From assembly GCA_020635695.1 (NCBI GenBank), contig JACJZH010000014.1, positions 18,611 through 82,610 of the forward strand: DNA of 64,000 nucleotides, written 5' to 3'. This stretch comes from Flavobacteriales bacterium (lineage in GTDB: Bacteria > Bacteroidota > Bacteroidia > Flavobacteriales_F > PHOS-HE28). This document shows, piece by piece, positions 1 through 6,870 of the stretch (its first letter is position 1; every line of letters starts with the position of its first letter). The position numbers and the translations under genes are program-made. The notes under the pieces were generated by a model. That model saw only the letters and a list, made by a program, of their open reading frames with translations. It ran no database searches and had not been told where the DNA came from.

Positions 1-10
1 TTTCGTGGTC

Positions 11-217
11 ATGACGGAGATCATCTTCATCGTGGCCGAATCGCCGGAGGGTGGTTACGAGGCCCGTGCCTTGGAGCATTCCATCTTCACGGATGGCGAT
101 GACCTGGAGCAACTGAAGGCGAACGTGAAGGATGCCGTCGCCACCCACTTTGACACCGATCACATGCCCAAGATCATTCGCCTGCACATGGTGAAGGAGA
201 TCGTGATCGCTGCATGA
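11..217 (+). CDS. HicB-like antitoxin (type II toxin-antitoxin)
   Basis: A 68-residue protein starting at ATG 11; a GTG at 5 would add two residues. The N-terminal pattern of beta strand, E-G-G-Y and then a helix (IIFIVAESPEGGYEARALEH) is that of the HicB partial RNase-H-like fold, which neutralises HicA toxins and often represses its own operon. No separate DNA-binding domain is visible in this short form. Its stop overlaps the start of the next gene by 4 bases (ATGA), as in translationally coupled toxin-antitoxin pairs. The gene lies at the window edge, so any upstream promoter is outside view. The family call rests on sequence pattern plus the neighbour. Confidence 0.72.
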   Translation: MTEIIFIVAESPEGGYEARALEHSIFTDGDDLEQLKANVKDAVATHFDTDHMPKIIRLHMVKEIVIAA

Positions 218-453
218 AGATCCCACGCGACCTCACCGGAAGGGAGCTGAGCAAGGCCCTGGGCAAGCTGGGTTACGAGGTCACCCGGCAAAGCGGCAGC
301 CACATCCGCCTGACCACTTCCCGCAACGGGACACATCACGTTACGGTACCCGACCATCGACCGATCAAGGTGGGCACGTTGTCCGGGATACTGGCAGACA
401 TCGCTGAACACCACAGCCTCACACGCGAAGAGCTGCTGGCCATGTTGTTCTAG
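214..453 (+). CDS. HicA-like mRNA interferase toxin
   Basis: A 79-residue basic protein of usual HicA length. It has the family layout: an N-terminal helix (GRELSKALGKLGYEVTRQ) followed by a short strand with the catalytic histidine in G-S-H-I-R-L, then a second strand ending H-H-V-T-V-P-D-H and a C-terminal helix. HicA toxins bind double-stranded RNA and cleave mRNA; the histidine in the GSH motif is the active residue in characterised members. It begins inside the stop codon of the HicB-like gene, so the pair is an antitoxin-first arrangement, the reverse of classical hicAB but common for this HicB subtype. Confidence 0.8.
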   Translation: MKIPRDLTGRELSKALGKLGYEVTRQSGSHIRLTTSRNGTHHVTVPDHRPIKVGTLSGILADIAEHHSLTREELLAMLF

Positions 454-491
454 GTGGGGCTGCCTAACTTGGAACTGCCAGCACAAGACCC

Positions 492-851
492 ATGTCCAGA
501 CACGTCACCGGCATCGGCGGGCTCTTTTTTCGCGCGGACGACCACAAAGCGCTCGCCGCCTGGTACAACGAACACTTCGGTATCAACAACGAGGAGGCAG
601 GCTTCATCTGGAACCAGGATGCCGGGCCCACGGTGTTCTCGCCCTTCAAACGCGACACCGACTACTTCGCCAGCGACAAGCAGCAGTTCATGTTGAACCT
701 GCGCGTACGGGACCTCGATGGCCTGCTGAAGAAACTGGAAGCCGGTGGCGTGCGCATCGACCCCAAGCGGCAGGATGGGGACTATGGTCGTTTCGCCTGG
801 GTGTACGATCCGGAAGGGAACAAGATCGAGCTGTGGGAGCCGAAAGGGTGA
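492..851 (+). CDS. VOC family (glyoxalase/bleomycin resistance-like) protein
   Basis: A 119-residue protein with a single vicinal-oxygen-chelate unit. It starts MSRHVTGIGGLFFRADD, has the typical middle segment KQQFMLNLRVRDLDGLLKKLEAGGV, and ends with the family's closing strand FAWVYDPEGNKIELWEP, whose glutamate is usually a metal ligand. The substrate cannot be inferred. VOC proteins include glyoxalases, dioxygenases and antibiotic-binding proteins, and many single-unit members remain uncharacterised. It follows the HicA-like gene by 38 bases on the same strand. Confidence 0.85.
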   Translation: MSRHVTGIGGLFFRADDHKALAAWYNEHFGINNEEAGFIWNQDAGPTVFSPFKRDTDYFASDKQQFMLNLRVRDLDGLLKKLEAGGVRIDPKRQDGDYGRFAWVYDPEGNKIELWEPKG

Positions 852-852
852 A

Positions 853-911
853 CCAGTCGGCAGTTCCCAGTCGGCAGTCCTGAGTCGGTAGTCCAGCGTC
901 CGTGACGGACG
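853..911. repeat. short direct repeats plus small hairpin between convergent genes
   Basis: The block carries three near-copies of AGTCGGCAGT within about 40 bases, then an inverted repeat CGTCC/GGACG at 897-911. It lies between the stops of two convergent genes, where it could act as a weak transcription end. No T-tract is present. Confidence 0.45.
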
Positions 912-917
912 GCAGGC

Positions 918-1406
918 TCACTTCATCTTATTGAACATGTACCGGGCGATCTTCCAGCCGCCTTCGGTGCGCTGCAGCACGAAGAGCTCGCGGTTCTCCT
1001 CCGGTACCGTTTCGCCGGTGGCATGGATGAGCGTGGTGCCTTGGGACGTGGTGCGGGCGAACGCATGGTCTCCGTCCACCACGACCTCGTCGATGTAGAA
1101 CTCGATGTTGAGCTGGATCATGGAGAACACACCGGTGTAGGCACCCTTCACCTGTTCGGTGCCCACAGCGGTCGGGAAGCCCGTGGGCATGAAGACACCG
1201 TCGGTGGTGTAGAGCGGCATCACCTGGTCCACGCTGGAGGCGTTCAGGGCGTCGCGGTACGTGAAGAGCAGTTCCTTGATCGCGATCTGGTCGTTGGTGG
1301 AGTTCATGGCTGGCGTGTTGTTGGTGGCTGTGTTGGCTTGTTCGCTTGGCGTCTGGCAACCCAACAGCAGGGCTACCGAGAACGTAAGTAGGATGCCGTG
1401 TTTCAT
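918..1406 (-). CDS. SnoaL/NTF2-like lipoprotein
   Basis: A 162-residue protein with a lipoprotein signal: a short basic start, a hydrophobic run and the lipobox L-L-G-C at residues 14-17, so it is probably attached to an envelope membrane. After a Thr/Asn-rich linker the rest fits the NTF2-like fold of ketosteroid-isomerase-type proteins (AIKELLFTYRDALNASSVDQ, later FMPTGFPTAVG and a C-terminal GGWKIARYMFNK). Such proteins are often annotated as nuclear transport factor 2 family; catalytic activity is not predictable here. A perfect FNR-type operator lies 75 bases upstream of its start and an AACCTTTG box (1427-1434) lies between, so Crp/Fnr control is plausible. Confidence 0.8.
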   Translation of the reverse strand: MKHGILLTFSVALLLGCQTPSEQANTATNNTPAMNSTNDQIAIKELLFTYRDALNASSVDQVMPLYTTDGVFMPTGFPTAVGTEQVKGAYTGVFSMIQLNIEFYIDEVVVDGDHAFARTTSQGTTLIHATGETVPEENRELFVLQRTEGGWKIARYMFNKMK

Positions 1407-1480
1407 CTCCGTTGATCGTTACGCCACAAAGGTTCCCTGGCCCGGTATCACGGGCCCATGGCCTCGATCAAGAAATGACC

Positions 1481-1494
1481 TTGATCCAGATCAA
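1481..1494. promoter_or_regulatory. perfect FNR/Crp-type operator
   Basis: The sequence TTGATCCAGATCAA matches the TTGAT-N4-ATCAA consensus of FNR-family regulators with no mismatch, and one more G:C pair on each side extends the dyad. It lies 4 bases past the stop of the Crp/Fnr gene and upstream of the lipoprotein gene read in the same direction. Relative to a possible TSS near 1421 its centre would be at about -66, close to a class I activator position. Confidence 0.6.
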
Positions 1495-1498
1495 GGGA

Positions 1499-2092
1499 TC
1501 AACGTCCCCTGCTCGCCTTCGCCTTCAGGCGGCTCAGGAACTCCGGCGTGACGCCCAGGTACGAGGCGATGTGCACGTTCGGAACGCGTGCGGCCAGCGC
1601 CGGATGCTGCTCCACGAAATGCGCGTAGCGCTGTTCCGCGCTGGATGCGTTGCGACGCAGCATACGCTGCTGCAGCTCCACGAACTGGTCCTCGATGATC
1701 ACCCGGAAGTTGCGGTCGAACTTGGGGTGCTCGGTGTAGAGCTGCAACAGGTCGGCGTGATCGATGCAGACCACTGTGCTCGGTTCCATCGCCTCGATGA
1801 AGAGGCTGCTCGGCTTCTCCGCATGGAAGCTCCCGATGTCCACGATCCATTCGTTCTCCTGCGCGAACTGCAGGTTGTGCTCCACGCCCCTCTCATCCAG
1901 CTCGTACATGCGCAACAAGCCCTCCACCACGTAGGCGTAGGACCGGCACACCTCGCCCTCCTGCAGCAGGAAGCCGCGCTTCTTCAAGCGGCGCACCCGG
2001 CTGAGCATCTTCAGCGCGTTCCGCTCGGCCTCATTCAGGGCCAGGTAACGGTCGAAGTGCGCGGAGAGGACGTCGTGGGCATCCATCCTCAC
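1499..2092 (-). CDS. Crp/Fnr family transcriptional regulator
   Basis: A 197-residue protein, the usual length for Bacteroidota Crp/Fnr regulators. Residues about 15-125 form the cyclic-nucleotide-binding-like beta barrel (GFLLQEGEVCRSYAYVVEGL, then a FIEAMEPSTV segment), followed by a dimerisation helix and a short C-terminal helix-turn-helix (VHIASYLGVTPEFLSRLKAK). There is no N-terminal cysteine cluster, so it is not an oxygen-sensing FNR with an iron-sulfur cluster; the ligand is unknown. Its ATG overlaps the stop of the upstream DUF2200 gene by 4 bases, so the two are translationally coupled. A perfect FNR-type box just past its stop could be a target. Confidence 0.88.
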   Translation of the reverse strand: MRMDAHDVLSAHFDRYLALNEAERNALKMLSRVRRLKKRGFLLQEGEVCRSYAYVVEGLLRMYELDERGVEHNLQFAQENEWIVDIGSFHAEKPSSLFIEAMEPSTVVCIDHADLLQLYTEHPKFDRNFRVIIEDQFVELQQRMLRRNASSAEQRYAHFVEQHPALAARVPNVHIASYLGVTPEFLSRLKAKASRGR

Positions 2093-2448
2093 TTCCTCAG
2101 GATGCTCTCCATCTTCTTCCCCTTCGCCAGCTCATCCACCAGCTTGTCCAGGTAGCGGATCTGCTGCATGAGGGGATCCTCGATGTCCTCCACCCGGTGG
2201 CCGCAGATCACGCCGGTGATCAGGTGCACGTTCGGGTTCAGTTTCGCCCCGGCGAAGAAGGTGCGGAAGTCGATCTTGTCCGCGATGATCTTCTTGAGCT
2301 TCTTCTCATCATAGCCGGTGAGCCACTCGATCACCGTGTGCAACTCGTCCACCGTGCGGCCCTTCTTCTCCACCTTGGTCACGTAATGCGGGTACACGCT
2401 GGCGAAGGCCATCTTGAAGATGCGTTCGTTGTTGGCTCCGGGTTTCAT
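2089..2448 (-). CDS. DUF2200 domain-containing protein
   Basis: A 119-residue protein matching DUF2200 over its full length as I recall the family: the start NNERIFKMAFASVYPHYVTKVEKKGRT, the middle WLTGYDEKKL, and FFAGAKLNPN followed by ITGVICGHRVEDIEDPLMQQIRYLDKLVDELAKGK. The function of the family is unknown; it is small, soluble and widespread in bacteria. It shares an ATGA overlap with the downstream Crp/Fnr gene, so both are probably made from one transcript. Confidence 0.85.
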   Translation of the reverse strand: MKPGANNERIFKMAFASVYPHYVTKVEKKGRTVDELHTVIEWLTGYDEKKLKKIIADKIDFRTFFAGAKLNPNVHLITGVICGHRVEDIEDPLMQQIRYLDKLVDELAKGKKMESILRK

Positions 2449-2508
2449 GGTCCTTCAAAGATGGGGACCGGAATGTCATCCCGGGCTTGACCTGGGACGT
2501 CAAGGAAG

Positions 2509-2563
2509 AGGGTGTAGCTGTGGACCTGCCTGCCTGCCGGCAGGCGAGGAGGCGGGGCATGGG
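2509..2563. repeat. palindromic short repeat, copy 1
   Basis: This 55-base element begins AGGGTGTAGCTGTGGACCTG, contains a palindromic core of the CCTGCCGGCAGG type and ends with a GGAGGCGGGGCATGGG tail. A near-identical 55-base copy lies at 4281-4335 and a 20-base tail fragment at 3880-3899. Copies 1 and 2 differ mainly in how CCTG/CAGG units are distributed around the core. It is intergenic here, upstream of the DUF2200 gene, and looks REP-like. Confidence 0.7.
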
Positions 2564-2622
2564 AGCGATGGTCGAAGATCAAAGTTCTGAACCGCTCGCC
2601 TACATGTCTGAACTCTTCAGAA

Positions 2623-2654
2623 TTTGAAAAGTGGACCAGGCTTTTATATTTTTG
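2623..2654 (+). promoter_or_regulatory. Bacteroidota-type promoter for the Fic gene
   Basis: TTTG at 2623-2626 and TATTTTTG at 2647-2654 are separated by 20 bases, matching the -33 TTTG / -7 TAnnTTTG promoter architecture described for Bacteroidota. The surrounding 80 bases are AT-rich in an otherwise GC-rich region. The predicted TSS near 2660 fits a Fic start at 2710 or 2737 and argues against the TTG at 2665. Confidence 0.65.
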
Positions 2655-2736
2655 CTCCGTTTATTTGAAAAGATGTCATGGGTTTTCAATTATTCACAAT
2701 TCCTTGACCATGAGGGACTTTCGAGCAGGACGGCCC

Positions 2737-3840
2737 ATGAAGACCCCGCAAGGGTACATCGCCTTTATGCCCGAACGCATCAACCGGGCCTACCGGCTGG
2801 ATGACCCCAAACTCCAGGGACTGGTGGAGCAGGCCAACCTTAGGCTCGGTGCATTGGACGCCTTCGGAGAGCTGGTGCCCAACATCCGTCACTTCATCCG
2901 CTTGCACGTGGTGAAAGAGGCCACGGAAAGCAGCAAGATCGAGGGCACCAACACCAACATGCAGGAGGTGCTCATGGAGGAGCACCACGTGGACCCGGAA
3001 CGGCGGGACGACCGGCGCGAGGTGAACAACTACGTGGCCGCCATGCAGCAGAGCTTGGCCCGTATGCCCGATCTCCCGCTATCGTCACGCCTGCTGCGCG
3101 AAGCACACGGCACGTTGATGCAGGGTGTTCGCGGGGAGAGGAAGACGCCGGGCGAATTCCGGCGCAGCCAGAACTGGATCGGTGGTGCGAGCCTGGCCGA
3201 TGCCACCTTCATTCCACCTTTTTGGGAAGAGGTGAACCCGTTGATGAGCGACCTCGAGCAATTCCTGCACAGCAGCAATACACAATTGCCGCATGTGCTG
3301 AAGGCCGCGCTTGCGCACTACCACTTCGAGACGATCCACCCCTTCCTGGACGGCAACGGTCGCATCGGCCGCTTGATGATCACGCTCTACTTCGTGCACG
3401 CCGGCATCCTGAAACAGCCCGTACTCTACCTCTCCGACTTCTTCGAGCGCAACCGCAGCGCGTACTATGACAACCTCACCCGTGTGCGCACGCACAATGA
3501 CCTGGAACAGTGGTTCAAGTTCTTCCTGGTAGGTGTGATCGGAACGGCGGACAAGGCCACCAACGGCCTGCGCGAGATCCTGCGCTTGAAGCAGGATTGC
3601 CTCGAACAGCGGATCCCCAGCATCGGCATTCGTAGTACCTCCGGTCCGCGGTTGTTGGAGTACCTGTTCCAGCAGCCGGTGGTCAACGCCGAAATGGTCT
3701 CCAAGGCCATCGGCCAAACACCGGCATCGGCCTACAAGCTCATCGCCGCATTCGAGCAGGTGGGCATACTGCGTGAGATCACCGGCAGCAAGTGGGGACG
3801 CATCTACCGGTTCGAGGAGTACTTCAAGGTGTTCGAGTAA
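2737..3840 (+). CDS. Fic family protein (putative AMPylator)
   Basis: A 367-residue protein from ATG 2737; ATG 2710 gives 376 residues. The active-site loop H-P-F-L-D-G-N-G-R-I-G-R starts near residue 201 with the catalytic histidine and all anion-hole residues. An N-terminal inhibitory helix motif, S-S-K-I-E-G, lies about 130 residues earlier, so this is a class II, self-inhibited Fic enzyme. The last 60 residues form a winged-helix-like domain (AEMVSKAIGQTPASAYKLIAAFEQVGIL). Family members transfer AMP from ATP to protein hydroxyls; the target is unknown. It has its own promoter and stands alone between minus-strand genes. Confidence 0.9.
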   Translation: MKTPQGYIAFMPERINRAYRLDDPKLQGLVEQANLRLGALDAFGELVPNIRHFIRLHVVKEATESSKIEGTNTNMQEVLMEEHHVDPERRDDRREVNNYVAAMQQSLARMPDLPLSSRLLREAHGTLMQGVRGERKTPGEFRRSQNWIGGASLADATFIPPFWEEVNPLMSDLEQFLHSSNTQLPHVLKAALAHYHFETIHPFLDGNGRIGRLMITLYFVHAGILKQPVLYLSDFFERNRSAYYDNLTRVRTHNDLEQWFKFFLVGVIGTADKATNGLREILRLKQDCLEQRIPSIGIRSTSGPRLLEYLFQQPVVNAEMVSKAIGQTPASAYKLIAAFEQVGILREITGSKWGRIYRFEEYFKVFE

Positions 3841-3879
3841 CACACGGCGATGACGCCAGCGAGATGGTGAAACCGTGGA

Positions 3880-3899
3880 CGATGAGGCGGGGCATGGGG
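3880..3899. repeat. palindromic short repeat, partial copy 3
   Basis: The 20 bases match the tail of the copy at 4281-4335 with one difference (GGGGCATGGGG against GGGACATGGGG). The palindromic core is missing, so this is a fragment. It sits between the convergent ends of the Fic gene and the lipoprotein gene. Confidence 0.5.
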
Positions 3900-3907
3900 A
3901 ATGTGAG

Positions 3908-4345
3908 TCAAGGTTGCTTCTCGTGATGCAAGTGGCTCGTGCAGATGCACCCTTTCTCCGGAGATTCCTCGATCACCATCGAGTCCTGCGTCATCAACAA
4001 AATGCTTGCACCCAGCCATGTGCTATCCAAGCCGTCCTTCCTGAATCTCAGAGAATCTCCTTCCAAGCGGTAGACACCATTCACAGCCCAAGCTCCTTCA
4101 ACCTCGGGGTCCATCCAAGTCCTGTACGTACCATCACGCCAAAACTCCAGGTGCAGTTCGCCTTCATAGCCATCGTCGATGTTCGTATCCCCTTGGCACC
4201 TGCAGAACATTCGTCCGGACCATTCTCCATCGAGTTGGCCTTCCGGAGGGGAGCACGATACCACCAGAGCGGCGAGGGAGAGGGTGTAGCTGTGGACCTG
4301 CCCGCCGGCAGGCAGGCGATGAGGCGGGACATGGGGGACGACCAT
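3908..4345 (-). CDS. small lipoprotein-like protein with a repeat-derived N-terminus
   Basis: A 145-residue reading frame from ATG 4345, whose first base is the last base of the preceding gene's stop (TAATG). Residues from about 22 have a lipobox-like run, SLAALVVSC, followed by a soluble domain with W-S-G-R-M-F-C-R-C, GELHLEFWRDGTYRTWM and NGVYRLEGDSLRFRKDG, similar in style to lipocalin-like or META-type small lipoproteins. The first 20 residues are encoded by the palindromic repeat at 4281-4335, so the original start and signal n-region may have been replaced or lost. Whether the protein is still exported is uncertain; a pseudogene is possible. Confidence 0.5.
   Translation of the reverse strand: MVVPHVPPHRLPAGGQVHSYTLSLAALVVSCSPPEGQLDGEWSGRMFCRCQGDTNIDDGYEGELHLEFWRDGTYRTWMDPEVEGAWAVNGVYRLEGDSLRFRKDGLDSTWLGASILLMTQDSMVIEESPEKGCICTSHLHHEKQP
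4281..4335. repeat. palindromic short repeat, copy 2
   Basis: This is a 55-base near-copy of the element at 2509-2563. It has CCCGCCGGCAGGCAGG at the core where copy 1 has CCTGCCTGCCGGCAGG. It overlaps the start region of a minus-strand lipoprotein-like gene and supplies its first residues. Confidence 0.7.
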
Positions 4346-6699
4346 TAGGGTTTCGCGATGATCAACCTTGTTGACCATCGCGAACCTTCTGCATACACAG
4401 ATGCGACATACATGCCACTCGCTAACCCTGGTGGAAGAGCGAATCTCGTATTCAAATGCCCATGTGCTACTGGTAACAACTGCGTACTAATACGTCTGCC
4501 GGACAAGTCGTGCAACTCCGCTTTCACCGTCTCGGTCCTAATGGACAACCCTGCAAGACTGATCCACAATTCTTCACCCGAGCTAGGATTGGGACCGAGG
4601 TTCAAAACCCCATCACTAAGGGCAATTCCTTGATCGAAGTACTGGATCGATTTTGCATACATCCCTCCATTCGTATAGGCCACAACCACCCTTCCATGTC
4701 CATCCGTTCCGAGCCACTGGGGTCCCTGAAAGCTGGAAAAGGATGTGGTGAATCGCTGGCTACCCAAACCTTCCCAATACTCCCCCTTCCATCGCCGAAC
4801 AGTGGCGCGTCCATCAACCAAACCTCCTGCAATAATCTCATTGTTGTCACTGATGGCAAGGCAGACATACGACATTGGGATATCACCTTCCTGACCAATC
4901 ACGAACCACGATGTGCCATCCCATCGATAAAGTGTCCCGCCAGATGCTAGTATCGGGCGATCCACGGCATCCACAATGAGATCTTGGAATTGCGGCCAAC
5001 CCGCTTGGACAACGTCTGGGAGAGTATTCCATTCAGTCCCATCCCATTGCACCACTCTTGAGTCATTGTACTGCGCTCTGCCGTATCCAATAATGGGATT
5101 GTCGGAAGAGCCCAACACTAGACTCATACCACCGTTGGCCCAGTCGGTTGGAAATTGACCGACTTCATTCCATGAAACGCCATCCCAGCTCACCACCTTG
5201 ATCGTATAGAAGTCCTCGATACCAATTGAGACTTTATAGGCGATCACCGGTCTCCCATCGGAGGTCAGGCTCATGCTGAGACCAACCGGATGTTCACTCG
5301 TAAATCCAACGGGACCCAATGGTTCCCACGCCGACCCATTCCAGCGCAACACCGTGACCCCGGCATTCACATTGTCCGCGTAAGCCACTATAGGGTAGCC
5401 CAACGAGTCAAGCTCCAGATCGTGATACGCTGCGTGGCCTGCCGAAACTCCAGCCTGTCCCACCACCTCCCAGGATTGACCATTCCAGCGCTGGACCACG
5501 GTCCTGGTTCCAATTGAAGGATCCGAATACGCAACAACGACCTCACCGGTGCTGTTCATAGCCAAGCTCGTGTAGTATGCTCCCATGGATGAAAAACCTC
5601 GGTCGCCGTATTCCAACCATTCGGAACCATTCCAGCGCTGCACTTGCGCTCGAAATCCCAAACCCCAAGACTGGCATGCCACGACAAAATCCCCATTGGC
5701 AGCCAGAGCCAATTTGGGGGCGTCCGCTGAGAGGTATGGGTCGATCGCGCATAGTATCTCCCAATCAGAACCATTCCAGCGACGAATGAATGTTCCTGCG
5801 GTATGGTCTGTGTATAAGATCACAGGGCGGCCATCGGCGTCTATCGCGATTTGCTGATGAGAGCAATTACCGGCTGAAATACCCGTGGGTCCAAGTGTCT
5901 CCCATGAACTACCGTTCCATCTTACAACTACAGGCCGACGGCCAAGCATCCAGTTAGTGAGGGTCACAATAGGGTATCCACCCTCTTCAACAGCAAGGTC
6001 TATTCCTTCTACAGGATAATTCCCAAGATCGATAGGAGGAAGTGTTTCCCATATCGCACCCGTCCAACGCTGAACCCTCGTCAAGTGAATGCCCGGATAT
6101 GCCTGATAAGCCACAACTGGGTTGCCGAATGAGTCCAGTGCCAAATGAACGCCATACGCATCCGAATCAGAGAAGCTCTCATCACCGATCATTTCCCAAG
6201 CGCCTCCTGTCCATCGCTTGACGATAATGTGCCGATCTAAGGAATGATCTCGATAAGCCACCACGAATCTCCCGATAATATCCTTGGCAAGTTCGACGCT
6301 CGTTACTTCTCCATTCGAAAATCCATCCACACCAATGGGGACCCATGATAATCCATTCCAACGCCTCACCATGACACGGTCACCGTTGTTCGGATCATTG
6401 CCCGCCAACACCGGATTCCCCGCATCATCCAACACCATGTTCGACAGATACGAACCATCGGGAAAGAAACCCGTCGCGCCAAGCCCTATCCATTCTGCGC
6501 CATCCCAGCGTCTTACAGTGTATCCTGCTGCTATGACGGGATTGTTGTTGGCGTCAAGGGCGAGCCTGGGAAATGAAGCCTGCCCAACAGAAGGCCAATT
6601 CCAATCGTTCGGCCCGAGGGGTTCCCAGTCCTGAGCTGAAACCCGATAGAACAAGCCAGACAGTACAACCGAGAGAAGAAGGGTGACTCTTGGTTTCAT
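4345..6699 (-). CDS. T9SS-secreted protein with 13 RWNGxxWExLG repeats
   Basis: A 784-residue secreted protein. The start at ATG 6699 gives a signal peptide (MKPRVTLLLSVVLSGLFYRVSAQ); ATG 6708 adds three residues. About 13 units of roughly 50 residues follow, each with R-W-(N/D)-G-x-x-W-x-x-(L/I/V)-G and an LALDxxGxPVVAY strand, suggesting a beta-propeller-like or extended beta structure. The last 80 residues are a type A T9SS sorting domain (LNLGPNPSSGEELWISL through SGMYVASVYAEG). Codon use is clearly more AT-rich than the neighbours, which suggests acquisition from another source. A TATCTTTA box lies upstream at 6724-6731. Confidence 0.85.
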   Translation of the reverse strand: MKPRVTLLLSVVLSGLFYRVSAQDWEPLGPNDWNWPSVGQASFPRLALDANNNPVIAAGYTVRRWDGAEWIGLGATGFFPDGSYLSNMVLDDAGNPVLAGNDPNNGDRVMVRRWNGLSWVPIGVDGFSNGEVTSVELAKDIIGRFVVAYRDHSLDRHIIVKRWTGGAWEMIGDESFSDSDAYGVHLALDSFGNPVVAYQAYPGIHLTRVQRWTGAIWETLPPIDLGNYPVEGIDLAVEEGGYPIVTLTNWMLGRRPVVVRWNGSSWETLGPTGISAGNCSHQQIAIDADGRPVILYTDHTAGTFIRRWNGSDWEILCAIDPYLSADAPKLALAANGDFVVACQSWGLGFRAQVQRWNGSEWLEYGDRGFSSMGAYYTSLAMNSTGEVVVAYSDPSIGTRTVVQRWNGQSWEVVGQAGVSAGHAAYHDLELDSLGYPIVAYADNVNAGVTVLRWNGSAWEPLGPVGFTSEHPVGLSMSLTSDGRPVIAYKVSIGIEDFYTIKVVSWDGVSWNEVGQFPTDWANGGMSLVLGSSDNPIIGYGRAQYNDSRVVQWDGTEWNTLPDVVQAGWPQFQDLIVDAVDRPILASGGTLYRWDGTSWFVIGQEGDIPMSYVCLAISDNNEIIAGGLVDGRATVRRWKGEYWEGLGSQRFTTSFSSFQGPQWLGTDGHGRVVVAYTNGGMYAKSIQYFDQGIALSDGVLNLGPNPSSGEELWISLAGLSIRTETVKAELHDLSGRRISTQLLPVAHGHLNTRFALPPGLASGMYVASVYAEGSRWSTRLIIAKP

Positions 6700-6832
6700 A
6701 CAAAACATCTGGATTCTCACAGGTAAAGATATGCGCCCGAATCCCCATAGGTCGCGCTTCGCGTGAGGGATAGAAGCAAGTAGCCCGCACCCCGTGGCCT
6801 TCCGAGGCGGAGGACTACTCCGGATAGCCCGA

Positions 6833-6855
6833 CCCCGCCTGCATTTGAGGCGGGG
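6833..6855 (-). terminator. stem-loop after the aldehyde dehydrogenase gene
   Basis: CCCCGCCT (6833-6840) pairs with AGGCGGGG (6848-6855) around a 7-base loop, about 15 bases past the stop at 6871. There is no clear T-tract in either direction, so it may only stabilise the transcript end. Confidence 0.4.
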
Positions 6856-6870
6856 GCACGCCCTCATGAC

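Noticed and set aside
2665..2736. TTG 2665 as the Fic start.
   Set aside because: It lies about 5 bases after the predicted TSS, and the added residues are unlike Fic N-termini.
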